Of a DNA stretch of 64,000 bases, positions 1 through 7,813 are shown piece after piece (position 1 is the stretch's first letter; the number at the start of each line of letters is the position of its first letter). The notes beneath the pieces are model-generated. The model was not told where the DNA came from. It searched no databases and was given only the letters and a program-made list of their open reading frames with translations. The translations under genes were made by a program, and so were the position numbers. Source of the stretch: CALZJC01 sp963781065 (GTDB lineage: Bacteria > Acidobacteriota > Thermoanaerobaculia > Multivoradales > JAHEKO01); assembly GCA_963781065.1 (NCBI GenBank), contig CAWAET010000013.1:1-64000 (forward strand), read 5' to 3'.

Positions 1-67
1 GCCGGCCGGGCCCAGCGGGGTAGAGTCGGCGGCGAGCCGCACAGTCGTGACTCGGAGAAGGGAGACC

Positions 68-661
68 ATGCAGGACGATACGGACGCGAACCTGGTCCCG
101 GAAGAGGTGCGCTGCGCCGAGTGCGGCACGGTGCTCTCCGAGGGGATGGACCGCGAGGCCACGGCGGATGCCGTCTTCTGCCGCCCTTGCTACGACCACC
201 TGACGGCGCAGCTGGAGCATGTGGTCGCCGAGCAGGGCCGCGAGATCGACTATACGAGGGCGCTCATCGGCGGGCTGGGCGGCGCGGTGCTCGGGGTGCT
301 GGTCTGGTGGGGGTTCACGGTGGTCACCAGCATCGCCTTCGGCCTGGTCGCCATCGTCATCGGCATCGCGGTGGGCAAGGGCGTGTCGCTCCTGGCCGGC
401 GGCAAGCGGCACCTGAATCTGCAGATCATGGCGGTGGGGATCTCGACGGTGGCGTTCTTCTACGCCAGCTATCTGGTCAACCGCACTTTCGTCTACCGGG
501 CCTACGCCGAGCAGGGAGAGGAGGTGCTGCTGCCGCTGCTCCCCGGGCCGCAGCTGTTCGTCGAGATTGTCAGGCTGAACTTCGGCCTCATGGACCTGGT
601 CTTCCTGGCGATCGTGGTCTTCGAGGCCTGGCGGCGGCTGGCGCCGCTGAAGCTGGCCTGA
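68..661 (+). CDS. Zinc-ribbon membrane protein of unknown function
   Basis: Predicted 197-residue protein with two parts. The N-terminus carries two Cys pairs, C16-x2-C19 and C38-x2-C41, spaced as in a small LIM-like or B-box-like zinc ribbon. The rest is hydrophobic, with likely membrane segments around residues 65-112 (two closely spaced helices), 121-139 and 172-187. I chose the ATG at 68 because a purine-rich AGAAGGGAG lies just before it; a GTG at 47 in the same frame would place that site inside the gene. The site-2 protease gene follows 7 bases after the stop, so the two are probably co-transcribed. The zinc ribbon probably faces the cytoplasm. Function is unknown; a role with the neighbouring intramembrane protease is only a guess. 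Confidence 0.75.
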   Translation: MQDDTDANLVPEEVRCAECGTVLSEGMDREATADAVFCRPCYDHLTAQLEHVVAEQGREIDYTRALIGGLGGAVLGVLVWWGFTVVTSIAFGLVAIVIGIAVGKGVSLLAGGKRHLNLQIMAVGISTVAFFYASYLVNRTFVYRAYAEQGEEVLLPLLPGPQLFVEIVRLNFGLMDLVFLAIVVFEAWRRLAPLKLA

Positions 662-668
662 TCCGCGG

Positions 669-1590
669 ATGAGCGAACCTCCCCTGACGACCGACGCAGA
701 GCGCCGGCTGCGCAACCTCCAGGCGGTGGCGCGCCACCGGACCGCGCCGCGGCCGGACCGCGGCACCGCGGACGCCGACGGGGCGCCCCGCGGAGCCGTC
801 GGCCTGGAAGAAGCGGCTGGCCGCCCTCGGGCCGCTCGGGCTGGCCGTCCTGTTCGTTCTCGGCAAGCTCAAGTTCCTGGTGCCGCTGCTCCAGGTCACC
901 AAGCTGACGACGCTCGTGACGATGGGGCTGGCGGTCTGGGTCTACGCCCAGTTCTGGGGCGTCGCCTTCGCGGTCGGCTTCGTCCTGCTGATCTTCGTCC
1001 ACGAGCTCGGGCACGCCCTGGTGATGCGGCAGCAGGGGATCCACGCCGGCGCGCCGGTCTTCATCCCGTTCGTCGGCGCGGTGATCGCCATGAAGAGCCT
1101 GCCGCGCAACGCCTGGGTCGAGGCGCTGGTGGGGATCGGCGGCCCGGTGCTGGGCAGCATCGGGGCGCTCGGCTGCCTGATCGTCGGCTGGCTCGGCGGC
1201 GGGCTCTACTGGTACGCGCTGGCCTGGACCGGCTTCATGCTCAACCTGTTCAACCTGATCCCGATCAGCCCGCTCGACGGCGGCCGCATCGTCGGCGTGA
1301 TCAGCCGCTGGATCTGGGTCGCCGGCTACGTGGTCGGGATCGCGGTCTTCCTGCTCACCTGGTCGCCGATCCTCTTCCTGATCCTGCTGCTCGGCCTCTT
1401 CAGCCTCGGCCGCACGATCCGCGGCCCGCGCGAGGGCTACTTCGAGGTCGAGCCCGCCAAGCGGGTGGCGATGGGCGCGGCCTACTTCGGGCTGATGGCG
1501 CTGTTGGCGCTGGGCATGTGGACGGCCAACGGGCCGCTCGAGTCGTTGCAGCGCGACGCCGGGATCGTCGCCGGCGAGCCGGCGCCGTAG
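669..1590 (+). CDS. Site-2 protease family (M50) intramembrane metalloprotease, with a frameshift near its start
   Basis: The zinc-binding motif HELGH is encoded near 1001-1015, inside a hydrophobic helix, and the third-ligand motif SPLDGG near 1267-1284; both are hallmarks of M50 peptidases that cut membrane proteins within the bilayer. About six hydrophobic segments run from 840 to 1560. The ATG at 669 opens a frame that leaves the protease frame around 786-789. Reading one C too many in the CCCC run there joins the two frames into a 306-residue protein, with W-K-K-R just before the first helix, as is common in this group. Without the correction the first start in the protease frame is GTG 880, which would cut off the first helix. 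The family is certain; the N-terminus is not. Confidence 0.85.
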
Positions 1591-1613
1591 TCGGCTACTC
1601 GAGCGGTGCTGGC

Positions 1614-1640
1614 AGGCCTCGAGTTCTGCTGTCGAGGCCT
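1614..1640 (+). terminator. Hairpin after the site-2 protease gene
   Basis: A perfect 9-bp stem, AGGCCTCGA paired with TCGAGGCCT, closes a 9-base loop 24 bases after the stop codon. There is no T-run after it, so it may be a weak or Rho-assisted terminator, or only an mRNA 3-prime stabiliser. Confidence 0.4.
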
Positions 1641-1697
1641 ACCCCGGCGGGTGGCGACCGCTTGAATTCGTAATTGCTAATCTGATTACTGCCCCGA

Positions 1698-1806
1698 GAA
1701 GAAGGCACACCTGGGGAGACCCAGGGTCGCAAAGCCACGGGTCCGTTGCCCTCTGCGCAGGGTCGGGCGAAAGCAGGCGAAGGGCGGAAGATAGCCGGGT
1801 TGCCGG
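1698..1806 (+). promoter_or_regulatory. Cyclic-di-GMP-I (GEMM-I) riboswitch
   Basis: The signature blocks of the GEMM-I aptamer occur in order: GGCACACC, a stem CCTGGG-GAGA-CCCAGG with a GNRA loop (1710-1725), the conserved GTCGCAAAGCCACGGGTC core (1726-1743), a variable arm, then GATAGCCGGGTTGCCG (1790-1805). In known members such as Vc2, the first and last blocks pair to form the ligand pocket and the GNRA loop docks in a receptor. The RNA ends 25 bases before the ATG of the next gene. The Shine-Dalgarno GGAGG (1819-1823) sits in TCCGGAGG, close enough to pair with the CCGG of the aptamer end, so control of translation initiation is the likely mechanism. An AT-rich stretch with TTGAAT at 1662 may hold the promoter. 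Confidence 0.88.
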
Positions 1807-1830
1807 AAGGCGAACTCCGGAGGTCACGCC

Positions 1831-3924
1831 ATGAGTTCGACATACCGGTGGGCGACGGTCGCCGCCCTCTGTCTCTGCGTCGCCGCGACGGTCGTATCCG
1901 CCGCCGAAGGCCCTGTTACGGTTTCCCCCGGGAGTCCCTCGGGCCTGGAGTTGACCGACTCCCGCTGTCCCACCTTCAGCTGGGGAGCTCCGGCCGGGGC
2001 TACCTCGAGCGAACTGGTGGTCTATCGGATCGGCGAGGAGGGGTCGGAGCCCGTGCCCGTCCTGCGGCGCCGCTTCTCGGGCTCCGTGGCCAGCTGGACG
2101 CCGTCGCTCGATCGCTGTCTGGATCGAGGTGGACGCTACGCCTGGGCCGTCCGGGTGATGGGACCGGAGGAGGTTTCGGACTGGTCGCGGCTGCGGCTCT
2201 TCAAGGTGGCGGCCGCACCGGACGAGGCGGAATCCCTGCGGGCGCTGGCCCTGGTCGAGAAGAGCCTCCTCTCGGACGAGGCGGTCGAGAAGGTGGAGGG
2301 TGGGTCGGCGCGAGCGGCATCGGCAGACGCGGCGAGAATGGCAGACGCGGTGCCAGAGGCGCCGGACTCCGCCTCGCTGACCAGCGGTGTCGTGATCGCC
2401 GACGACGGCATCACGCTTGGCGGCGAACCGGTCGTCACCGCGGCCACCGACCGCGACACCCTGGGCGGCCTGAGCTGCCCCGACGGCCAGGTAGCCAAAT
2501 GGAACGGCGGCGCCGCGCAGTGGGAGTGCGCGGCCGACCAGGACACGCTGGCCGCTCTCGGCTGCTCCGGAGGTGAGCTTGCCAAGTGGAACGGCAGCCT
2601 GAGTCAGTGGGAGTGCGCCGCGGATGCGGACGACGACACGCTGAGTAGCTTGGCCTGCCCCGACGGCCAGATTGCCAGGTGGAACGCCTCCCTGGCCCAG
2701 TGGCAGTGCGCCGACGATCTCGATACGGACACCGACACTCTGGCCGACCTGACCTGCGCCGACGGGCAGGTCGCCAAGTGGAACGTGGCGCTGGCCCAGT
2801 GGCAGTGCGCCGAGGACGTCGACACGGACACCGACACGAACACGGACACCCTGGCCGACCTGTCGTGCGCTGACGGCGAGGTGGCCCGGTGGAACGACGC
2901 GGCGAGCCAGTGGCAGTGCGCCGCGGACCAGACCGGGGACACCTCGGCCCTCGAGGAGGAGCTCTGCCGCCTCTACCTGCAGACCGGCCAGCTGCCCCTG
3001 CCGTCGTTCTGCGACCTGGATCCGGTGAATGGGTCCTTGGACATCACCGGCCAGCCGCTGGGTCAGGTGGCGGTGAACCCGGCCCTCGAGCGCGTCTACG
3101 TCGGCGGCAACTACTCTCTCGGCAGCCAGCCGTTGCTGGTGATCGACGTGTCGGACAAGGACGCCCCGACCCTCGTCACGACCCTCACCGGCGCCGGTGC
3201 CGCCGCCAACTCGACGACCAACCGCTTCTACGCCAAGGGGGGGACCGGCATCGGCGGCGGGACCTTCCTGGTCTACAACGGCGCCGACAACAGCCTCTTT
3301 ACCAGCGTGCCGGTGGGCTACTGCGGCGGCCGGTTTGCCGCCGACGAGACCACCAACCTGGTCTATATGACGAGCCAGTGCGGGGGCGGCAACGACCCGT
3401 TGCACGTCCTGGACGGGGCCACCAACACGGTGGTCGGCGGACCGCTGGGCTCCGGCGGGGTCGTCGGAGGGGTCCGCGTCAACTCCGCGACCGGCAACGC
3501 CTATGTCTGGCGTTCCGGCGGCACCCGGGTTTTCGGCCCCTCGCCGGGCTTCGCCTTCGTCACCGACCTGTCGGGCATCTACATCCAAGCGGTGAACCCG
3601 GTGACCAACCGCTTGTACTTCTCGATCGGCTCGGATCTCGAGGTGCGCAGCGGTGTCGACCACTCCCTGATCACCACGATCACCGGCCAAGGCTCCGTGA
3701 TCGGAGTCAACACGACCCGCAATCGCATCTATGTGAGCGACCAGGCCAACCAGGTCGTGAACGTGATCGACGGCTCGACCAACGCCGTCATCGGCAACAT
3801 ACCCCTCGGCACCGGCGTGACACCCTCGATCGGCGCGGTGGACTCGACCAGGAACCGGCTCTATGTCACCGGTACCGCGGCCGGCTCAACACTGGTGTAC
3901 GTGGTCACGGACACGGTGCCGTAG
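1831..3924 (+). CDS. Secreted repeat protein with C-terminal YVTN-type beta-propeller, under c-di-GMP riboswitch control
   Basis: A 697-residue protein with a signal peptide (hydrophobic core about residues 9-20, cleavage near VSAAE). Residues about 30-140 look like an Ig/Fn3-like domain. Residues about 209-370 are five tandem repeats of the form DTL-x2-L-x-C-x2-G-x2-A-[KR]-WN-x4-QW-x-CA-x-D, each with two Cys and two Trp. The linkers grow from none to an Asp/Thr run (DTDTDTNT) in the later copies. Residues about 400-697 hold blades of the form NPxLERVYVGG / TTNRFY / NTTRNRIYVSD, typical of YVTN beta-propellers on bacterial surfaces. No anchor motif is seen. The start follows a clear GGAGG by 7 bases. 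Placement behind the riboswitch implies a surface or matrix role in attached versus motile life; this is inference. Confidence 0.85.
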   Translation: MSSTYRWATVAALCLCVAATVVSAAEGPVTVSPGSPSGLELTDSRCPTFSWGAPAGATSSELVVYRIGEEGSEPVPVLRRRFSGSVASWTPSLDRCLDRGGRYAWAVRVMGPEEVSDWSRLRLFKVAAAPDEAESLRALALVEKSLLSDEAVEKVEGGSARAASADAARMADAVPEAPDSASLTSGVVIADDGITLGGEPVVTAATDRDTLGGLSCPDGQVAKWNGGAAQWECAADQDTLAALGCSGGELAKWNGSLSQWECAADADDDTLSSLACPDGQIARWNASLAQWQCADDLDTDTDTLADLTCADGQVAKWNVALAQWQCAEDVDTDTDTNTDTLADLSCADGEVARWNDAASQWQCAADQTGDTSALEEELCRLYLQTGQLPLPSFCDLDPVNGSLDITGQPLGQVAVNPALERVYVGGNYSLGSQPLLVIDVSDKDAPTLVTTLTGAGAAANSTTNRFYAKGGTGIGGGTFLVYNGADNSLFTSVPVGYCGGRFAADETTNLVYMTSQCGGGNDPLHVLDGATNTVVGGPLGSGGVVGGVRVNSATGNAYVWRSGGTRVFGPSPGFAFVTDLSGIYIQAVNPVTNRLYFSIGSDLEVRSGVDHSLITTITGQGSVIGVNTTRNRIYVSDQANQVVNVIDGSTNAVIGNIPLGTGVTPSIGAVDSTRNRLYVTGTAAGSTLVYVVTDTVP

Positions 3925-3934
3925 GCCGGACTGC

Positions 3935-3970
3935 CGGGGCGCGCCAACCGCCCCGCGCGGTTTTCTTGTT
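3935..3970 (+). terminator. Rho-independent terminator
   Basis: The stem CGGGGC (3935-3940) pairs with GCCCCG (3950-3955), followed by GCGG and a T-rich tail TTTTCTTGTT (3961-3970). It lies just after the propeller gene and separates it from the threonine operon. Confidence 0.55.
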
Positions 3971-3983
3971 ACCGGGCACGCCG

Positions 3984-3989
3984 TAGACT
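3984..3989 (+). promoter_or_regulatory. Putative -10 element for a leaderless transcript ahead of thrA
   Basis: TAGACT lies 6 bases before the ATG at 3996, the distance expected if transcription starts at that ATG. No convincing -35 box is visible. The same arrangement recurs at several other starts in this window. Confidence 0.4.
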
Positions 3990-3995
3990 CCGCGG

Positions 3996-4055
3996 ATGCC
4001 GCGCTTCACACTCGAGGTCGATGACGATCTGCTGGCCGAACTGAGCTCGCGATGA
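3996..4055 (+). CDS. Possible 19-residue leader ORF overlapping the thrA start
   Basis: ATG to TGA, 20 codons, peptide beginning MPRFTLEVDDD. Its stop overlaps the thrA start as ATGA. No Shine-Dalgarno is present for it, but TAGACT sits 6 bases ahead, as for a leaderless message. thrA itself also lacks a good Shine-Dalgarno, so coupling through this ORF could be how ribosomes reach thrA. It has one Thr and no Ile, so it is not a classic threonine attenuator peptide. It could also be chance. Confidence 0.35.
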   Translation: MPRFTLEVDDDLLAELSSR

Positions 4056-6550
4056 AGATCCTCAAGTTCGGCGGCTCCTCCGTGGCCAGCGGCGAGCGCA
4101 TCGCCCGGGTGGCGGAGATCGTCCGCGCGGCGCGCGCCGAGGGGCCGGTGGCGGTGGTGGTCTCGGCGCTGGGTGGGGTGACCAACGAGCTCGGCGCGGT
4201 GGCTGAGGAGGCGGCCCACGGCCAGGCGGAGATCGAGGGCCTGCTGGCGCCGCTGGCCGGACGCCACCTGGACGCGCTGCGCGAGGTGGCGGATCCGGCC
4301 GAGCACGGCAAGCTCGAGGGGCTGGTCGCCGCGACCATGGGGAAGCTGGGCGACCTGTTGCGCGGGCTGCGGCTGGTGGGCGAGGTCAGCCCGCGCAGCC
4401 GCGACCGCATCCTGGCCTGTGGCGAGTTGCTGTCGGCGCCGATCGTGGCGGCCGCCCTGCGGCGGGCCGGGGTCGAGGCGCGGGCGCTCGACACCCGCGA
4501 GCTGATCGTCACCGATGACGGCTTCGGCAACGCCCGGGTGGAGGTGGAGGCCACCGGCGCCCGGCTGCGCGAGGCCTTCGCCGACGGCGACGACCACGTG
4601 CGCGTGGTTCCCGGCTTCACCGGCGCCACCGCCGACGGCCGCACCACCACCCTGGGCCGCGGCGGCTCGGACCTGACGGCGTCGATCGTCGGCGTGGCGT
4701 TGGGCGCCGCGGCGGTCGAGCTGTGGACCGACGTCGACGGCGTGATGAGCGCCGACCCGCGGCTGGTGCCCGAGGCGAAACCGATCCGCCGGCTGCGCTA
4801 CGACGAGCTGATGGAGCTGTCCCACTTCGGCGCCAAGGTGGTCTACCCGCCGAGCGTGCACCCGCTGCGGGCCCGGGCGATCCCGCTGTGGATCAAGAGC
4901 ACCTTCGAGCCCGAGGCGCCTGGCACCCTGGTGACCGAGGATGGGGGCGCCGCGGACGAGGCCGACTCGCCGGTGCGCGGCATCACCTCGATCGACCACG
5001 TTGTCCTGGGCCGGCTCGAGGGCGACGGCATGGTGGGGGTGCCCGGGGTGGCGATGCGGCTGTTCGGGGCGCTGGCGCGCAGCGGGGTCAGCGTCATCCT
5101 GATCAGCCAGGCCTCGAGCGAGCACTCGATCTGTTTCGCGGTGGCGCCCGACGACCTGGCGGCGGCGCGGCGCTCGGTGGACGAGGAGTTCCGCCTCGAC
5201 CGGCGCGCCGGCGACATCGACGAGCTCGAGGTCGAGGACGACGTGGCCATCGTCGCGGTGGTCGGCGCGGCGATGCGCGAGCGGCCCGGCATCGCCGGGC
5301 GGCTGTTCTCGGTGCTGGGCGAGCGCGGCGTCAACGTGCGCGCGATCGCCCAGGGCTCGTCCGAGCTCAACATCTCGCTGGTGGTCAAGCGGCCGGACCG
5401 GGCGCCGGCGGTGCAGGCCATCCACCAGGCGTTCTTCGCCGCCCCGGCGGGCGTGGAGGACGCGAATCTCGAGGACGCCGGGCCGCCGGCGCGCGTCGCG
5501 CGGCTCTATCTCGCCGGCGCCGGCAACGTCGGCCGGGCGCTGCTCGGACAGATCGCCGCCTGCCGACAGGAGGTCGAGCGGCGGACCGGCTGGCGAATCG
5601 AGCTGCGCGGCATCGCCAGGAGCACCCGATGGTTGGCCGGCGGCGAGGGTATCGAGCCGGCCACCGCCGCCGACCGGCTGGCCGCCGAGCCTGCGGGCCA
5701 AGGCGCTGCCGCCATGATCGAACAGCTTCTGGCGGACCGCGCTCCCGGGACCCGGGTGTTCGTCGACTGCACGCCGTCGGAGCCGATCGCCGCGGCGCAC
5801 CCCCGCCTGCGGTCGGCGGGCGTCAACGTGGTGACCGCCAACAAGCGGCTGCTGGCGGGTGAGATGAGCGCCTACCGGCGGCTGATGGGCTCGGGGCCCG
5901 GCCGGCTCTACTGGGAGGCGACGGTCGGCGCCGGCCTGCCGGTGATCCGGACGCTGGCCGACCAGCTGGCCACCGGCGACGAGCTGTTGCGGCTGGAAGG
6001 CGTGCTCTCGGGCACGGTCAGCTTCCTGATGAGCGAGCTGTCGCGGGGCGAGCTGTTCAGCCGCGCCGTGCGGCGGGCGCGGGAGCTCGGCACCACCGAG
6101 ACCGACCCGCGCGAAGATCTGTCCGGCGAGGACGTCGCCCGCAAGCTGCTGATCCTGGCGCGGCTCGCCGGCGCGACGCTCGAGCGCGGCGAGGTCGAGG
6201 TCGAGCCCCTGGTGCCCGCCGATCCCTGGATGGCGATGGGCCTGGATGAGTTCTGGGACCGGCTGCCGGAGCTCGACGACGTGCTGGCGGGCCGGGTGCG
6301 GAGCGCCGCGGCCGCCGGCAATCGACTGGTCTACCTTGCCGCGTGGGACGGCCGGCGGGCGCGGGTGGCCCTGACTCCCGTCGCCGCCGGCCACCCCTGC
6401 CACGATCTCGGAGAGGCGGAGAACCTGATCGCCTTCCACACCCGCCGCTATGCGAAGATGCCCTTGGTGATCCGCGGGCGGGGCGGCGGGCCTGAAGTGA
6501 CCGCGGCCGGCGTGCTGGCCGACATCCTGCACGCCTTGGCCGAGTGCTAG
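4052..6550 (+). CDS. thrA: Bifunctional aspartokinase / homoserine dehydrogenase
   Basis: An 832-residue fusion catalysing the first step (phosphorylation of aspartate) and third step (reduction of aspartate semialdehyde to homoserine) of threonine synthesis. The kinase half opens with KFGGSSV (residues 5-11) and carries FTGAT and GRGGSDLTA further on. Two ACT regulatory domains fill about residues 310-460. The dehydrogenase half starts near residue 485 with the NAD(P)-binding GAGNVG, followed by NVVTANKRLLAG, the EATVGAGLP motif, GVLSGT and the catalytic-lysine region EDVARKLLILAR. The length is normal for ThrA/MetL fusions. It heads a run of four genes that supply all five enzyme activities from aspartate to threonine. 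Feedback control by threonine through the ACT domains is expected from the family. The start has ATGA overlap with a mini-ORF and no strong ribosome site. Confidence 0.95.
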   Translation: MKILKFGGSSVASGERIARVAEIVRAARAEGPVAVVVSALGGVTNELGAVAEEAAHGQAEIEGLLAPLAGRHLDALREVADPAEHGKLEGLVAATMGKLGDLLRGLRLVGEVSPRSRDRILACGELLSAPIVAAALRRAGVEARALDTRELIVTDDGFGNARVEVEATGARLREAFADGDDHVRVVPGFTGATADGRTTTLGRGGSDLTASIVGVALGAAAVELWTDVDGVMSADPRLVPEAKPIRRLRYDELMELSHFGAKVVYPPSVHPLRARAIPLWIKSTFEPEAPGTLVTEDGGAADEADSPVRGITSIDHVVLGRLEGDGMVGVPGVAMRLFGALARSGVSVILISQASSEHSICFAVAPDDLAAARRSVDEEFRLDRRAGDIDELEVEDDVAIVAVVGAAMRERPGIAGRLFSVLGERGVNVRAIAQGSSELNISLVVKRPDRAPAVQAIHQAFFAAPAGVEDANLEDAGPPARVARLYLAGAGNVGRALLGQIAACRQEVERRTGWRIELRGIARSTRWLAGGEGIEPATAADRLAAEPAGQGAAAMIEQLLADRAPGTRVFVDCTPSEPIAAAHPRLRSAGVNVVTANKRLLAGEMSAYRRLMGSGPGRLYWEATVGAGLPVIRTLADQLATGDELLRLEGVLSGTVSFLMSELSRGELFSRAVRRARELGTTETDPREDLSGEDVARKLLILARLAGATLERGEVEVEPLVPADPWMAMGLDEFWDRLPELDDVLAGRVRSAAAAGNRLVYLAAWDGRRARVALTPVAAGHPCHDLGEAENLIAFHTRRYAKMPLVIRGRGGGPEVTAAGVLADILHALAEC

Positions 6551-6634
6551 CCCGAGGCTCGCCGTCAATCTGCGAGTCCCGAAGTCCCTCTGCCGGACCC
6601 TGCCGCGAAGCGCGAGAAGCCCCGGACGATCCTC

Positions 6635-7753
6635 ATGAGCACGACACCGACCCGCAAGATCCCCGTCGCCGTCCTCGGCGCCACCGGCAGCGTCGGCCAG
6701 CGATTCGCCGCGCTGCTGGCCGATCATCCGTGGTTCACCGTCGCCTTCCTGGCCGCCTCGGAGCGCTCGGCCGGGCGGCCCTACCGCGAGGTGGTGCGCT
6801 GGGTCCAGCCGACCCCGCTGCCCCGGCAGCTGGGCGAGATGACCCTGGTGCCCTGCGTCCCGGACGCGGTCGGCGACTGCCGGCTGGCCTTTTCGGCGCT
6901 GGATTCGTCGGTGGCCGAGCAGGCCGAGGAGGCGTTCGCCGCCGCCGGTTGCTGGGTGGTCTCCAACACCCGCAGCCACCGCATGCACCCGCTGGTGCCG
7001 CTGGTGGTGCCCGAGGTCAACCCGGACCACCTGGACCTGGCGGCGCGGCAGCGGTTCGGCCCCGGCCGCATCCTGACCAACCCCAACTGCTCGACCATCG
7101 GCCTCACCCTGGCGCTCAAGCCGCTGGTCGACGCCTTCGGGGTCGAGGCCTGCCACGTGGTGACGATGCAGGCCCTGTCGGGCGCCGGTCTGACCGGGGT
7201 GCCGGGGATGCAGGTGCCGGACAACGTGATCCCCTACATCGCCGGCGAAGAGGAGAAGTTCGAGAACGAGGCGGCGAAGATCCTCGGCCGGCTGGGGGAG
7301 GCGGGCATCGAGCCCTACCGGCTGCCGATCAGCGCCCACTGCAACCGGGTGCCGGTGAGCGACGGGCACACCCAGTGCGTCTCGCTGAAGCTGGGCAGCC
7401 CGGCGACGCCGGAGCAGGTGGTCGAGGCGTGGACTTCGTTTGCCGGCGAGCCGCAGCGGCTGGGGCTGCCCTCGGCGCCGCGCCCGGTGATCCACTACCT
7501 GGCCGAGCCCGATGCGCCGCAGCCGCGGCTGCACCGCGATCTGGGCGCCGGCATGGCGATCAGCATCGGCCGCCTGCGGCCCTGCCCGCTGCTCGACTAC
7601 CGCTTCGTCACCCTGTCGCACAACACCGTCCGCGGCGCCGCCGGCGGCTCGATCCTGCTGGCCGAGCTGGCGATCGCCCGCGGCCTTCTCGACGGTGTGG
7701 CGGGGGTGGGCGAGCCGGCCCACGCGGGCGCCGCCGGGACGGCCGGCGGATGA
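6635..7753 (+). CDS. asd: Aspartate-semialdehyde dehydrogenase
   Basis: A 372-residue enzyme that reduces aspartyl phosphate to aspartate semialdehyde. The N-terminal GATGSVGQRF binds NADP. The catalytic cysteine lies in NPNCST (about residue 151), and the proton-relay histidine in ISAHCNR (about residue 235). The sequence around these motifs and the LSGAG loop is of the fungal/archaeal branch of the family and not the E. coli branch. The gap of 84 bases after thrA holds no terminator, so it is probably in the operon. The stop overlaps an ATGA that may couple it to thrB. Confidence 0.95.
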   Translation: MSTTPTRKIPVAVLGATGSVGQRFAALLADHPWFTVAFLAASERSAGRPYREVVRWVQPTPLPRQLGEMTLVPCVPDAVGDCRLAFSALDSSVAEQAEEAFAAAGCWVVSNTRSHRMHPLVPLVVPEVNPDHLDLAARQRFGPGRILTNPNCSTIGLTLALKPLVDAFGVEACHVVTMQALSGAGLTGVPGMQVPDNVIPYIAGEEEKFENEAAKILGRLGEAGIEPYRLPISAHCNRVPVSDGHTQCVSLKLGSPATPEQVVEAWTSFAGEPQRLGLPSAPRPVIHYLAEPDAPQPRLHRDLGAGMAISIGRLRPCPLLDYRFVTLSHNTVRGAAGGSILLAELAIARGLLDGVAGVGEPAHAGAAGTAGG

Positions 7754-7813
7754 GCGGGCGGCATCAGGGCCAGGACCAGGGCCAGCGGCCAGAGCCAGGG
7801 CGCGGGCGGCTGG

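Noticed and set aside
3996..4055. Threonine attenuator leader peptide
   Set aside because: The mini-ORF has one Thr and no Ile, and no terminator/antiterminator pair is visible before thrA.
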